From contig NZ_KV917376.1 in the NCBI RefSeq assembly GCF_002019695.1, positions 4,350,974 to 4,414,973 on the forward strand: DNA of 64,000 nucleotides, read 5' to 3'. This stretch comes from Evansella clarkii (lineage in GTDB: Bacteria > Bacillota > Bacilli > Bacillales > Salisediminibacteriaceae). Each line of letters starts with the position of its first letter. Positions within the stretch are counted from its first letter, which is position 1. Of the stretch, positions 21,009 through 30,630 are shown piece by piece. The notes beneath the pieces were generated by a model. That model saw only the letters and a program-made list of their open reading frames with translations. It was not told where the DNA came from and did not search any database. Position numbers and translations under genes: made by a program.

Positions 21009-22055
21009 ATGAAAAAAGAAGCGAAAAAATATTTTACCGATGAGATACTTCATAAAGGTGCCGAATTATTTTCAGCAGATAAGACATCTTTAACTGAACT
21101 TGCAGGTTTCGAGAATTTCATTTACGGAGTTCACAACAATATTAATCAGGAAGCTATATTAAGATTCTGCCACTCAAGTCACCGTTCAGGAGAGCAAATA
21201 GAAGCTGAGCTGGACTGGCTTCGTTATTTAGAAAGTGAAGGTGCAGCAGTTTGCGCTCCCCTTCCCTCCAGGAACGGCAGACTTATGGAGGAGATTAAAA
21301 CCGGTGGTACATCTTTCTTTGTCAGTATGTTTGAAAAAGCTCGAGGCCAGGCAGTGAAAATCCCGGAAAACAGAAATAATCTTAATCTCTTCTTCGATTG
21401 GGGCAAGGCCGTGGGCGAGCTTCACAGGCTGACAGGTAAATATAAGCCATCACCTTCCCTCCCGGCTCTGAGAGAAGATTATATGGAAATGTCCAGCAAA
21501 ATGTTTGCAGATTTTATGCCACAAGACCCTGATGTGAGAAATAAAACGTACGAGTTAATCAGCAGGATTTCTGCGTTGCCTAAAACCGAGAACGTCTATG
21601 GCCTCACTCACACTGATCTTCATTCAGGTAATTTTTTCTATGATTACAGCCGGCTCTGGATTTTCGACTTTGACGATTGCGCCTATCATTATTTCATTCA
21701 CGACCTGGCAATGCCATTATATTATTCTGTCTGGATGTTTGAGGGGACAACAGAAGAACGCAATTCATTCAGTGAACAATTTCTCACCGAATTTCTGAAA
21801 GGTTATTTACCGGAAAACTATCTCCCTCTCGAAGAAATAGAAAAAATTTCTTTGTTTCTGAGGCTGAGGGACTGTGATTTATACGGAATTCTCCACCATG
21901 AATGGGAACCAGAAGATCTTACTGAACAAAGAAAAAAAGTCTTACAGAATATCAGGGAGCGGATTGTAAATGAGTCTCCCGTCGTTAACCTTCCATATGA
22001 TAAAATATATAATCATGCAATGGAAGAGCGGGGAAAAAGGATGCCATCAGGCTGA
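21009..22055 (+). CDS. APH-fold phosphotransferase (small-molecule kinase)
   Basis: The aminoglycoside phosphotransferase/choline kinase fold is shown by the catalytic loop THTDLHSGNFFYD and the metal-binding DFDDCAYHYFIHDLA. The substrate is unknown; resistance is not implied. The open frame reaches back to 20940, but those first codons lie in the MITE-like repeat and lack a ribosome binding site. Homologous proteins begin near KKEAKKYFTDEIL, so ATG 21009 is the likely start (348 aa), though with a weak, close GGAG. A terminator overlaps its stop. Confidence 0.75.
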   Translation: MKKEAKKYFTDEILHKGAELFSADKTSLTELAGFENFIYGVHNNINQEAILRFCHSSHRSGEQIEAELDWLRYLESEGAAVCAPLPSRNGRLMEEIKTGGTSFFVSMFEKARGQAVKIPENRNNLNLFFDWGKAVGELHRLTGKYKPSPSLPALREDYMEMSSKMFADFMPQDPDVRNKTYELISRISALPKTENVYGLTHTDLHSGNFFYDYSRLWIFDFDDCAYHYFIHDLAMPLYYSVWMFEGTTEERNSFSEQFLTEFLKGYLPENYLPLEEIEKISLFLRLRDCDLYGILHHEWEPEDLTEQRKKVLQNIRERIVNESPVVNLPYDKIYNHAMEERGKRMPSG

Positions 22056-22087
22056 CCAGCATAAGCTGGAAGGCCTGTTCTTTTTTC
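22048..22087 (+). terminator. Terminator of the APH-fold kinase gene
   Basis: Nested stems CAGGC/GCCTG and CCAGC/GCTGG are followed by TTCTTTTTT. Confidence 0.7.
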
Positions 22088-22189
22088 GTGAATAATTAAC
22101 TTTTCCAGTAACTTACTGAAAGAGTGTATGCAGAATATCCGGAGAAGGAAATTGATAGCTTCCTATTATAGCAGAATGGAGAATGCAGG

Positions 22190-23158
22190 ATGAACAACGA
22201 AAATAACGTTTTAAAATTGGGGATACTTTCCGGGGCAGGAGCTTACATTTTATGGGGTCTCCTTCCGTTATACTGGAAGTTGCTGGACCATGTTCCTTCG
22301 GAAGAAGTTCTGGCGCACAGAATTATCTGGTCCCTTATATTCGTTTCCCTGTTGCTGTTACTTACTGGCAAAGGGAAAGGTTTCGTAAAAGAATGGAAGA
22401 TAATACTTAAACAGCCCCGGCTGATTGCTGGAGTGACTGCCGCAGCTGTTTTAATTACAGGCAACTGGTATATTTATATATGGTCAGTAGCAAATGAACG
22501 TGTTGTAGAAGCAAGTCTTGGCTACTATATAAATCCCCTGGTGAGTGTGCTGCTCGGCGTTATTTTTCTCAAAGAGCGTCTCCTCAAAATCCAATGGATC
22601 TCTGTCATAATGGCTGGTATAGCAGTCACAATACTGACAGCATCATCAGGAGCTTTCCCGTATGTCGCCTTAGGGCTGGCATTCAGTTTCGGCCTGTACG
22701 GATTAACGAAAAAAATTGTACAGGTTGGTGCACTAAACGGGGTGGCCCTTGAAACACTGATAATGATTCCTCTGGCAGCCGGCTTTCTGCTCTTTCAGCA
22801 CGGTTTATCACCTGATATGTTTTATGCAGGGGATACAGCCACTTTCTTGCTTTTAGCGGGGGCAGGAGCAGCAACCGCTGTTCCACTTCTGTTATTCGGC
22901 GCCGGGGCTAAAAGGATTCCTCTTTCACTTATGGGGTTCCTGCAGTACGTTGCACCTACAATGATGCTTCTGCTGGGAATCTTTCTGTATGGAGAAACCT
23001 TTACCGCTGTTCATCTTGCTGCCTATTCAATAATCTGGATTGCTCTGATCATGTTTACAGCGAGCCGCTGGATATCATACAGGAAAACAAAGTACGGTAA
23101 AAAGCCGGTTATTACCGGAGAAGAAAAAACTGCTGTAACAGCAGCCAAAACACATTAG
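22190..23158 (+). CDS. rarD: EamA-family transporter RarD
   Basis: The 322-aa protein has about ten hydrophobic segments arranged as two EamA repeats, with RarD landmarks LWGLLPLYWKLLDHVPSEEVLAHR near the N-terminus, GNWYIYIWSVANERVVEASLGYYINPL and LQYVAPTMMLLLGIFLYGE. It is a drug/metabolite-superfamily permease of the inner membrane whose substrate is not established. Start ATG follows GGAG in GGAGAATGCAGG. The C-terminal tail is soluble and Lys-rich. The structured repeat at 23165 begins just after the stop. Confidence 0.92.
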   Translation: MNNENNVLKLGILSGAGAYILWGLLPLYWKLLDHVPSEEVLAHRIIWSLIFVSLLLLLTGKGKGFVKEWKIILKQPRLIAGVTAAAVLITGNWYIYIWSVANERVVEASLGYYINPLVSVLLGVIFLKERLLKIQWISVIMAGIAVTILTASSGAFPYVALGLAFSFGLYGLTKKIVQVGALNGVALETLIMIPLAAGFLLFQHGLSPDMFYAGDTATFLLLAGAGAATAVPLLLFGAGAKRIPLSLMGFLQYVAPTMMLLLGIFLYGETFTAVHLAAYSIIWIALIMFTASRWISYRKTKYGKKPVITGEEKTAVTAAKTH

Positions 23159-23164
23159 TTACAG

Positions 23165-23324
23165 GATAAAGTGAACCTTCAATCAGTGGGGGTTTTGTTC
23201 ATCCCCCACTGATTGTTAGTTGAACCAATCGGGATGTTAGCGTCCGTTATCTCCCACCTAAACATCTTCGCTTCCACTCATGTTTTGAGGTGGGAGTTTT
23301 ACGGACGATTTCATCGGGATAAAA
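23165..23324 (+). repeat. Two-hairpin repeat element, copy 1
   Basis: After ATAAAGTGAACC come hairpin 1 (AATCAGTGGGGG / CCCCCACTGATT, loop about 10 nt) and a conserved single-stranded core (GTTAGTTGAACCAATCGGGA). Hairpin 2 is a long interrupted stem pairing CGTCCGT and TCCCACCT with AGGTGGGA and ACGGACG. The element ends TCATCGGGATAAA. Copies 2 and 3 are at 41241 and 57273. It could be a small non-autonomous mobile element or a structured RNA; I cannot assign a known family. Confidence 0.75.
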
Positions 23325-23350
23325 CAATGTCTCAGAGAAAGGAGCTGACT

Positions 23351-23668
23351 ATGGAAAATAAAGACTATATTGTATTTTCCTTACTATTACTTGGAGGAAC
23401 GTCATATTTGTTTTACTCTGCAGAAGCGGTCCGGCAATATCCTTTTTTTATGGCTGTTACCTTTTCAGTGGTAGTGAGTATAGCAGCTTTTTTTATCTTT
23501 CTCCCGAAACTCAGGCGGGAATGGTTCTACCCGCTCATAATTGTAAATGGAGGACTCTCTGCCGCCCTGCCAATAGTACAGGGGATGAGCTGGATATGGT
23601 TCTCCCTTCTGTACCTTATCCTTCTCTCCTTTCTTATGATTGGCTATTCACTTTATAAGAAAAAATAA
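23351..23668 (+). CDS. Small four-helix membrane protein, unknown function
   Basis: An ATG at 23351 with strong AAAGGAG 7 nt upstream gives 105 aa. Four hydrophobic segments are visible (near residues 6-22, 33-52, 59-78 and 82-100), with basic residues between segments 2 and 3 (PKLRRE) and at the C-terminus (YKKK). I do not recognise the family. The open frame upstream of this ATG runs into the two-hairpin repeat and should not be counted. The gene begins 27 bp after that repeat, so the element would sit in its 5' leader if transcription starts upstream. Confidence 0.65.
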   Translation: MENKDYIVFSLLLLGGTSYLFYSAEAVRQYPFFMAVTFSVVVSIAAFFIFLPKLRREWFYPLIIVNGGLSAALPIVQGMSWIWFSLLYLILLSFLMIGYSLYKKK

Positions 23669-23702
23669 ACGAGCCGGCAAACTAACTGCCAGCTCGTTTA
23701 TT
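23664..23702. terminator. Bidirectional terminator
   Basis: AATAAACGAGC pairs with GCTCGTTTATT. It separates the small membrane gene (+) from the TVP38 gene (-), serving both. Confidence 0.8.
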
Positions 23703-23712
23703 ATTTTGACGA

Positions 23713-24384
23713 TTAAAGCTGTTCGTCTGGCAAAAGGTCAATTGGGACATTTTTCTTTTCCATGCGTTTTCTTATTATGACTGGTACTGTAAATGCAATA
23801 ATAAACATGAGTGCTGTAAGTAGAATCAGTGGCCACTCCAGATCAGCGAAGGTAGCTCCGAGGAGATTAAAAGCAAGGGTTCCAGGTATAATTCCCACCA
23901 TCGTAGCACCGATATATTTACTGAATCGTACCCGGGAAAGCCCTGATAAATAACTTACAAAGTCAAAATTTATAACCGGGATCAGCCTAAGCGCCAGGAT
24001 ATAGAAAAAACCGTTTTTTTCTATCCTCCGCTGAATCTTTTCCCCTTTTCCTTTCCAGTTCCGCTGTACCACAGACTTTCCTGCTTTTCTGACAGCAAGA
24101 AACGATAGTGCTGCGCCTGATAAAGATCCAATATATGTTACAATCGGCCCCAGGACCGGTCCGAATGACAGACCCCCTGCTATAGCGAGGATGGAGGCAG
24201 GAAATAAAACAAAAGGCCGGAGAGCAAATATTAATATAAATACAAAGGGAGCCCACCAGCCAAGGGAAAGCATTCTTTCCTGAATTTCTTCCGGATGTAA
24301 TCTCAGGTAGGACTGATTTATCCAGAGAAGCAGCAATATTATCGCTGTAAATAGTGCGAGTTTGATTAATAATTTCTTCGGCAT
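23713..24384 (-). CDS. TVP38/TMEM64 family membrane protein
   Basis: The 223-aa protein of the VTT/DedA-like group has an N-terminal membrane segment and the conserved block ALRPFVLFPASILAIAGGLSFG. A polar re-entrant region with AALSFLAVRKAGKS and FFYILALRLIPVINFDFVSYLSG follows. Members of the fold scramble or transport lipids; the specific role here is unknown. AAGGAGCCTCC precedes the ATG. It stands alone. Confidence 0.88.
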   Translation of the reverse strand: MPKKLLIKLALFTAIILLLLWINQSYLRLHPEEIQERMLSLGWWAPFVFILIFALRPFVLFPASILAIAGGLSFGPVLGPIVTYIGSLSGAALSFLAVRKAGKSVVQRNWKGKGEKIQRRIEKNGFFYILALRLIPVINFDFVSYLSGLSRVRFSKYIGATMVGIIPGTLAFNLLGATFADLEWPLILLTALMFIIAFTVPVIIRKRMEKKNVPIDLLPDEQL

Positions 24385-24421
24385 AAAATGGAGGCTCCTT
24401 TTTTACATATATATTATTATA

Positions 24422-24667
24422 TTACCTGATCATACGCTCCTTAAGCTTGTTTTCTTTATCCAGATATTTTTTTATATATTTACTATTCTTCTTTACATGT
24501 ATTTTTTCGAAATGCTCTGTTAACTCTATTGTTGATTTTTGCTTCTGCGCCGCTTTAGTTTGCTCGTCCCAGGTAAAAAACGCTAAAGGATATTCCGTTT
24601 CCCGGGCATTGCTCGAAAGAGTGCCGCTATGCGCTGATAGGACGATTTGTTGCGAAGAATATTCCAA
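24422..24667 (-). CDS. Doubtful small reading frame
   Basis: An 81-codon frame opens with TTG and no ribosome binding site. Its C-terminal half is Lys/Glu-rich (EHFEKIHVKKNSKYIKKYLDKE) and looks protein-like. A neighbouring-frame ATG at about 24680 would read MDNYIGIFFATNRP and stop, so a frameshifted or degraded gene is possible. I do not recognise it and would not rely on it. Confidence 0.2.
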   Translation of the reverse strand: MEYSSQQIVLSAHSGTLSSNARETEYPLAFFTWDEQTKAAQKQKSTIELTEHFEKIHVKKNSKYIKKYLDKENKLKERMIR

Positions 24668-24787
24668 TGTAGTTATCCATCTATCAACTTTTCAATCAAT
24701 TCTCATTGATGCTAGTTCTATAACTATACAAGCTCCTCTCTATTACATATTCTGTATTAACCCTTTATCGAAAGGGGGTGGCTACAG

Positions 24788-24916
24788 ATGAGTTATTACT
24801 ACGGTCACAGCTACGGACACTGTTATCCTGTGACACGAGGCACAGGAGGCTTTGCACTCGTGCTGGTCCTGTTCATCCTGCTTGTTATTATCGGAGCAGC
24901 AGTAGTAAGATTCTAA
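24788..24916 (+). CDS. YjcZ family sporulation peptide (42 aa)
   Basis: ATG 24788 follows a strong AAAGGGGGTGG. The peptide begins MSYYYGHSYGHCYPV, a Tyr/Gly/His-rich head, and ends in a single hydrophobic helix (GGFALVLVLFILLVIIGAAVVRF). That is the pattern of YjcZ/SscA-like small spore peptides in Bacillus. A role in the spore coat or forespore membrane is inferred from the family. It has its own terminator. Confidence 0.8.
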   Translation: MSYYYGHSYGHCYPVTRGTGGFALVLVLFILLVIIGAAVVRF

Positions 24917-24943
24917 ATGGCTTTTCCAGCTTCCCTTCTTTTT

Positions 24944-24974
24944 AAAGCGCCTTTGCACCAGGCGCTTTTTTTCT
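24944..24974 (+). terminator. Terminator of the YjcZ-like gene
   Basis: AAAGCGCC pairs with GGCGCTTT, followed by TTTTTC. Confidence 0.85.
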
Positions 24975-25039
24975 TTTTACTATGCTATGTTATCATAATT
25001 GAGTATACTGGCCGTTTTTAAATAAAGGAGGTGGATTAT

Positions 25040-25609
25040 TTGGACTTTATGCTGATCCATAAAGCAGTTGCTTTTGCATCAGAAGCACATGCTGGACAAG
25101 TCAGAAAAACTTCAGATTTACCTTATGTCACCCACCCTGTTACTGCTGCACTTTACGCTCAGCCCTTCGTGACAGAAACAGACTTCTCTCCTGAGATGAA
25201 AACAAATATAATTTGTGCTGTTATACTCCACGATGTATGGGAAGACACAGAAATTGAATTGACTGAGATAGAACACCAATTTGGAATCAACATAACTGAG
25301 CTTGTCAGGGGGGCCTCCGAAGCAAATAAACAGAAAAGCTGGACTGAGAGAAAAGCAGAAACGATTAACAAGGCCGGCAAAGCTTCTCTTGCAGTGAAAT
25401 ATGTTATTTGTGCTGATAAGCTTCATAATCTTATATCAATGGAAGAGAGCATACAAACTCTCGGGGAAGACATATGGGGGTCTTTCAAACAAGGCAGAGA
25501 TAAACAAAAGTGGTATTATGAAAGCCTTTATGAGGCGCTGGTTGAGAATACTGACGAACCTCCTCTATTTCTGGCAGTAAAAAAGCAGATTGAGACAGTT
25601 TTTTTATAA
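25040..25609 (+). CDS. HD-domain hydrolase, (p)ppGpp hydrolase-like
   Basis: The protein has the HD-superfamily pattern of the SpoT/RelA hydrolase or MESH1 type: HAGQVRK, PYVTHPV, AVILHDVWEDTE (the HD dyad) and VKYVICADKLHNL. No synthetase or regulatory domain is present, so it resembles stand-alone small alarmone hydrolases. The substrate is inferred. The frame opens with GTG at 25031, but that GTG is part of the ribosome binding site AAAGGAGGTG. TTG 25040, 8 nt downstream of GGAGG, is the better start (189 aa). Confidence 0.8.
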   Translation: MDFMLIHKAVAFASEAHAGQVRKTSDLPYVTHPVTAALYAQPFVTETDFSPEMKTNIICAVILHDVWEDTEIELTEIEHQFGINITELVRGASEANKQKSWTERKAETINKAGKASLAVKYVICADKLHNLISMEESIQTLGEDIWGSFKQGRDKQKWYYESLYEALVENTDEPPLFLAVKKQIETVFL

Positions 25610-25782
25610 TTAATCCGGCTTAACTGGGTTTAGAGGTAAGAATTTACTGCACTCGTTCCTCTGATTGCATGGGAACATTCTATCCAGGAGGGGGATTCAT
25701 CCCTTGACTGCAGGCTCTGCACCAAAAGGATTACCTGAATAAGGGGGACTCATCAATTGATTGGAGGGCCTCCCCTGGAATA

Positions 25783-25858
25783 AATAGGCGGAAAAATTCC
25801 GGTTAATTCGTAATTTTAAACAAAGCACGCTTAAATAGCCGGAGAGTTTCCGCCTATT
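25783..25858 (-). repeat. 76-bp double-palindrome element, copy 2 (inverted)
   Basis: Reverse-complemented, this unit matches 486-562: outer palindrome AATAGGCGGAA, middle TATTTAAGCGT, then AATTACGAATTAA and the second palindrome. Single related palindromes follow at 25895-25920 and 25947-25972 (ATAAGCGGAAAATCTCCG), as if further solo ends had accumulated here. Confidence 0.6.
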
Positions 25859-26009
25859 ACCTCAAAAAAGTCTAAAATACCAGATTTTAATTTGGATAGC
25901 CGGAAAACCTCCCCTTACTTCTCCCCGAAACGTCTCTAACCTTCATATAAGCGGAAAATCTCCGTTTATTATATGCTGATTCCATAAGTTTGCGGAATTA
26001 ATAGTACAG

Positions 26010-26095
26010 CAGCGACCGGTATTTTAACGCTCACCATCTTCGCTTCACCTTATGTTTTGCATCGGGAAATTTGCGTAAAGTTACCTCGGAATATA
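26010..26095 (+). repeat. Decayed copy of the two-hairpin repeat
   Basis: Partial match to the hairpin 2 region of copy 1: ACCATCTTCGCTTCACC, TATGTTTTG, CGGGA and GCGTAAAG appear in the same order. Hairpin 1 is missing and the stem is degraded. Confidence 0.4.
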
Positions 26096-26124
26096 TAAAG
26101 TTCTAAACTCCCTGCCTAATAAAG

Positions 26125-26152
26125 AAACTCGCCAATGGGCATTGGCGAGTTT
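26125..26152. terminator. Terminator downstream of odhB
   Basis: AAACTCGCCAATG pairs perfectly with CATTGGCGAGTTT over a 2-nt loop. On the minus strand it is followed by CTTTATT. It lies about 90 bp beyond the odhB stop. Confidence 0.6.
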
Positions 26153-26243
26153 CACTTATTCTAATAAGACCGTTTTTAAGCGAAGCTGCTTAAGAAAGAA
26201 CCCACTGGTTTCTAAATGGTAATCTTTTTATACGCGTCTATTA

Positions 26244-27518
26244 TTAACCTTCCAGCAATAAAGACTCAGGGTCTTCTATTAATTCTTTCACTTTAACCAG
26301 GAATCCAACTGCGTCTTTTCCGTCAATTACACGATGGTCGTATGACAGAGCAATATACATCATTGGACGATTTTCAAAACGCTCATTGTCGATTGCAACA
26401 GGGCGCATCTGAACAGTATGCATTCCAAGGATACCTACCTGTGGAGTATTCAGGATAGGAGTTGAGAACAGGGAGCCAAATACTCCTCCATTTGTGATAG
26501 TAAACGTTCCGCCCTGCAAGTCGTTTAAGCCGAGCTTTTTATCGTGTGCTTTTTTAGCCAGGTTGCCAATCTCACGTTCAATACCTGCGAAGTCCAGCCT
26601 GTCTGCATCCCTAAGTACCGGAACCACAAGACCTTCTTCGGTGGACACAGCCACACCAATATCATAGAACTTCTTCAGTACGAGTTCGTCACCTTGTATC
26701 TCTGCGTTTACGTAAGGATACTGTTTTAACGCCCCTACTACCGCTTTAGTGAAGAATGACATAAATCCAAGCTTAACTCCATTCTTATCGAGGAACTTAT
26801 CTTTTCTTCGTTTACGAAGATCCATTAAGTTTGTCATGTCCACTTCGTTGAACGTTGTCAGCATTGCTGCTGTTTGCTGCGCTTCAACAAGGCGTTTGGC
26901 GATTGTCTGGCGGCGGCGTGACATGCGGATTCTTTCAACTGGTTTTGCCGGATCATCTTTAGGAGCATCTGACTGTTGCGTCTTTTGCTTTTCCTGTTTA
27001 GGTTCAGCTTTTTTCTGCTGGCCTGCTTCATGCTCCATGACGTCCTCTTTCCTGACTCTTCCTAGCGGATCTCTTGATGAAATTTCGTTCAGATCAATTC
27101 CTTTTTCTCTCGCAAGCTTACGTGCAGCCGGAGAAGCGATTGGACGGGATTGCTGTCCGGAAGTTTCTTTCTGCTGTTCTTCTCCAGCTTCACTTCCAGT
27201 CTCCTGGGCCTCTGCAGATGTTTCACCTTTATCTGCAGGTTTTTCTCCTGCTGAACCGGAAGCAGCCTGACCGCTCTCTTCACCAGAAGCATCTATTTTT
27301 GCGATCACATCGCCTACTTTTACAGTATCTCCCGCTTCTGCAAGGGTTTCCTTCAGTACACCAGATTCATCGGCTGAGATTTCCACATTTACTTTATCTG
27401 TTTCAAGCTCTACGAGGTCTTCCCCTTTTTCCACGTAGTCACCTGGCTGCTTAAGCCATTCTGCTACCGTACCTTCTGTAACGGATTCTGCTAATTCAGG
27501 AACTTTTATTTCTATCAT
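26244..27518 (-). CDS. odhB: 2-oxoglutarate dehydrogenase E2 (dihydrolipoyl succinyltransferase)
   Basis: This 424-aa core enzyme of the 2-oxoglutarate dehydrogenase complex transfers the succinyl group to CoA. Domains in order: lipoyl domain with modified Lys42 in [10 protein letters not shown]; a long Glu/Gln/Ala-rich linker; the peripheral subunit-binding domain ([17 protein letters not shown]); and the catalytic domain with the HRVIDGKDA active-site motif near the end. It overlaps odhA by 4 nt, so the two are coupled. The E3 gene is not in this window. Confidence 0.97.
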   Translation of the reverse strand: MIEIKVPELAESVTEGTVAEWLKQPGDYVEKGEDLVELETDKVNVEISADESGVLKETLAEAGDTVKVGDVIAKIDASGEESGQAASGSAGEKPADKGETSAEAQETGSEAGEEQQKETSGQQSRPIASPAARKLAREKGIDLNEISSRDPLGRVRKEDVMEHEAGQQKKAEPKQEKQKTQQSDAPKDDPAKPVERIRMSRRRQTIAKRLVEAQQTAAMLTTFNEVDMTNLMDLRKRRKDKFLDKNGVKLGFMSFFTKAVVGALKQYPYVNAEIQGDELVLKKFYDIGVAVSTEEGLVVPVLRDADRLDFAGIEREIGNLAKKAHDKKLGLNDLQGGTFTITNGGVFGSLFSTPILNTPQVGILGMHTVQMRPVAIDNERFENRPMMYIALSYDHRVIDGKDAVGFLVKVKELIEDPESLLLEG

Positions 27519-30370
27519 TTCCCGTCTCTCCCTTCACTGTTTCGAGTCAGAGCTTCATTTATAATGCGTTGCTGTTCTTTTTTATGTGTTTTAGGATCCC
27601 CTTCAGCAGTACTTGAGCGGCGGCGGCGGCCAATATACCTCAATGGCAGTTCATCGCCTCCGATATCACGGAGATAAGGAAGGGCGTAATGCCATGGCCC
27701 CATGTTTCTCGGCTCCTCCTGAACCCAGAACCACTCTTCCACATTTAGGTATTCCTGTTTAATTTTTTGTACTTGTTCTGTAGGGAACGGATATAGTTCT
27801 TCCACACGTGCTATATGGAGCCAGTCAGGGTTTCCGTATTCTTCAAGTGATTCTTCAAGGTCAACAGCTATTTTTCCTGAGCAGAACACAATACGTTTTA
27901 CTTTCTCTTTTTCTTCTCCCAGGCCAGGCTGCATTACTACAGGCTGGAACTTACCTTCTGATAAATCGGATACGGAAGAAGCAACTCTTTCATTTCTAAG
28001 CAGGCTCTTCGGTGTCATAATAACAAGCGGCCTCACTTCATCTTTTCCAAGTAACTCTGCCTGTCGTCTGAGAATATGGAAGTACTGACCTGCCTTCGTT
28101 AAGTTGGCAACATGCCAGTTATTCTCAGCAGCCAGCTGGAGGAACCTTTCCACACGTCCGCTGGAATGCTCAGGACCCTGTCCTTCATACCCGTGAGGAA
28201 GAAGGAGAACAAGACCTGACTTCTGGCCCCATTTTGCTCTTCCTGCGGAAATAAACTGGTCAAACATCACCTGCGCTCCGTTAGAGAAATCCCCATATTG
28301 TGCTTCCCAGATAGTGAGAGTTTCAGGAGCATGTACATTATAACCGTATTCGAAGCCGACACAGGCCATCTCTGAAAGCGGGCTGTTAAACACCGCGAAT
28401 GACGCTTTAGCGGAAGGCATTGTATGCAATGGCGAATATATTTTGTCTGTTTCGTGGTCATGGAGCACTATATGCCTTTGTGAGAACGTTCCTCTTTCCG
28501 TATCCTGCCCTGTCATCCGGATAGGCGTACCGTCATTGATAATACTTGCAAGGGACAGCGTCTCAGCAAGTGCCCAGTCGATTTTGCCCCCTTCATCAAA
28601 AGCATGAAGCCTTCTCTTAAGTATTTTCTCAAGTTTAGGAAATACGTTGAACTCCTCTGGGAATTCCAGTAACTCCTTATTTATTCTGGCAAGTACGTCA
28701 GAATCCACCTTTGTTTCAATACCTCCAAGTGTGTTTCGTACATACTCAGGAGGCTGCATTTCATCGTCAATTTCAGACTTCTTCTTTTTCTTTACTTCTT
28801 CAAACTGCCCTTCCAGATCCTTCAGAAAGGCTTGTCTTCGTTCATCAATCTCATTGCTGCTGATGATATTTTCCTCAACAAGCCGCTGTCCATATAAATT
28901 GTAAACTGTTGGATGCTTTTTGATTTTCTTATAAAGTTTCGGCTGTGTCGCTAAAGGCTCGTCCATTTCATTATGGCCGAATCTGCGGTAACCGATCAGG
29001 TCGATAACGATATCCTTTCTGAACTTCCTTCTGTATAAATAAGCCAGGTGAGCCGCAGCCACACATGCTTCCGGATCATCTGCATTTACGTGGATAACTG
29101 GCACTTCGTATCCTTTTGCCAGGTCACTGGCATATGTCGTAGACCTGGAATCTGAGCTCGTCGTTGTAAAACCGATCATATTATTGGCAATGAGGTGGAC
29201 AGTTCCGCCAGTTGCATATCCTCTCAGTTTACTAAGGTTAAGTGTTTCGGCAACTACTCCCTGTCCCGGGAACGCAGCGTCTCCATGGATAAGAACTGCC
29301 ATAGCTTTTCTCTGGTCCTGTTTAGGGTATCCAGGCTCTCTCCGATCGTCCTGTGCTGCTCTTGCGAAACCTTCAACAACCGGATTAACGAATTCCAGAT
29401 GACTTGGGTTATTAGCCAGTGTAACTGTCGCCTGAGCAGTTTCCCCTTTAATTTCACGATCAGCACCCAGATGATATTTCACGTCCCCAGTCCAGCCATA
29501 GTTAATGCCGATTGAACCTTCCGACGGAACGAGTTCCTTGTTTGGCGCATCATGGAATTCGGAAAAGATCGCTTCATATGGTTTGCCAAGTACATGAGCA
29601 AGGACATTCAGGCGTCCTCTGTGCGCCATACCGATCATAATATTTTCCATGCCGTCCTGGCAGGATTCTCTCACAAGATCATCGAGCAGCGGCACCATAG
29701 CATCAAGTCCTTCAATGGAAAAGCGCTTCTGCCCTACAAATGTTTTATGCAGAAAGTGTTCAAAGCCTTCCACCTTGTTCAGACGCTCCAGTATCTCTTT
29801 TTTCGTCTCTGAAGTAAAATCAGGCTTGTATTCTCCCGATTCTACCATTTTCAGAAGCCAGTAGCGTTCTTCTATATCGTGCACCTGATTGAATTCAAAT
29901 GCCATTGTACTTGTATAAACTTTTCTCAGATGCTTAATTGCATCTAAACCATTTTTCACGTGGGCAGGTGCGTGAGGGGCGAGAAGTTTCGCAGGCAGGC
30001 TTCTCAACGCATCTTCGGTGAGATCATAGTCTTCATATTCAAACGATTCGTCACCTCTGTCTTTTTCAAGAGGAGATATTTCCGCTAACAGATGACCATT
30101 TCTGCGGATAGCTTCCGCTAGTTTAATCGCATTAGCAGCACTGAAAATACTATCTTCGGAAAAACCGGAAGCGGGAGAATATGATGATGACTCTCCTGAT
30201 TTATCTTCTGATACCGAAGGAGCTCCCCATTTTTCGAAAAAGATACTCAGCTCTTCACTGACCGACTCAGGATTTTCCTTATAATCCTCGTATAACTCAA
30301 GCATATAACCCAGGTTTGGCCCGTAAAACTGGCTCCACCCCTGGTCAAAACGAATTCCACTGTTACTCAT
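27515..30370 (-). CDS. odhA: 2-oxoglutarate dehydrogenase E1
   Basis: This 951-aa thiamine-diphosphate-dependent decarboxylase works in the TCA cycle. Landmarks include [50 protein letters not shown], the ThDP-fold segments near [12 protein letters not shown] and [17 protein letters not shown]. Length is typical for Bacillus OdhA, with a short N-terminal extension ([16 protein letters not shown]). The start follows GGAGGG by about 10 nt. It is the first gene of odhAB. Confidence 0.97.
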   Translation of the reverse strand: MSNSGIRFDQGWSQFYGPNLGYMLELYEDYKENPESVSEELSIFFEKWGAPSVSEDKSGESSSYSPASGFSEDSIFSAANAIKLAEAIRRNGHLLAEISPLEKDRGDESFEYEDYDLTEDALRSLPAKLLAPHAPAHVKNGLDAIKHLRKVYTSTMAFEFNQVHDIEERYWLLKMVESGEYKPDFTSETKKEILERLNKVEGFEHFLHKTFVGQKRFSIEGLDAMVPLLDDLVRESCQDGMENIMIGMAHRGRLNVLAHVLGKPYEAIFSEFHDAPNKELVPSEGSIGINYGWTGDVKYHLGADREIKGETAQATVTLANNPSHLEFVNPVVEGFARAAQDDRREPGYPKQDQRKAMAVLIHGDAAFPGQGVVAETLNLSKLRGYATGGTVHLIANNMIGFTTTSSDSRSTTYASDLAKGYEVPVIHVNADDPEACVAAAHLAYLYRRKFRKDIVIDLIGYRRFGHNEMDEPLATQPKLYKKIKKHPTVYNLYGQRLVEENIISSNEIDERRQAFLKDLEGQFEEVKKKKKSEIDDEMQPPEYVRNTLGGIETKVDSDVLARINKELLEFPEEFNVFPKLEKILKRRLHAFDEGGKIDWALAETLSLASIINDGTPIRMTGQDTERGTFSQRHIVLHDHETDKIYSPLHTMPSAKASFAVFNSPLSEMACVGFEYGYNVHAPETLTIWEAQYGDFSNGAQVMFDQFISAGRAKWGQKSGLVLLLPHGYEGQGPEHSSGRVERFLQLAAENNWHVANLTKAGQYFHILRRQAELLGKDEVRPLVIMTPKSLLRNERVASSVSDLSEGKFQPVVMQPGLGEEKEKVKRIVFCSGKIAVDLEESLEEYGNPDWLHIARVEELYPFPTEQVQKIKQEYLNVEEWFWVQEEPRNMGPWHYALPYLRDIGGDELPLRYIGRRRRSSTAEGDPKTHKKEQQRIINEALTRNSEGRDGK

Positions 30371-30459
30371 TGCCTGTAACCCTCCATTGTCCTCTTTTGA
30401 ACACGAAATAGTTTTTTCTTAATTATCACTATGTAAACAGTTTAAACGCTTCCATAGAT

Positions 30460-30488
30460 ATTTTATCACTATAGGAATTTTTACTCAA
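30460..30488 (-). promoter_or_regulatory. Candidate SigA promoter of odhAB
   Basis: On the minus strand TTGAGT (30488-30483) and TAAAAT (30465-30460) are 17 bp apart, about 90 bp before the odhA start. The leader between them and the gene is AT-rich. Confidence 0.5.
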
Positions 30489-30630
30489 AAGAAATTCATC
30501 AATTTTTTAAAATTTTCTATCCAAATATTTATATTCCCTGTTTTTTTGCCGGCAATCGTGAAATTTACATGCTTCTTTGTAAATAATACTCTTGTTTTTC
30601 CGATCCTGGTTTTTTAATTTTAATACCACT

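Larger units (their letters stand above)
25610..26124. other. Gene-free repeat-rich stretch
   Basis: About 500 bp without a credible open frame. It holds four GCGGAA-type palindromes (25783-25972) and a decayed relative of the two-hairpin repeat (about 26010-26095). Confidence 0.5.
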
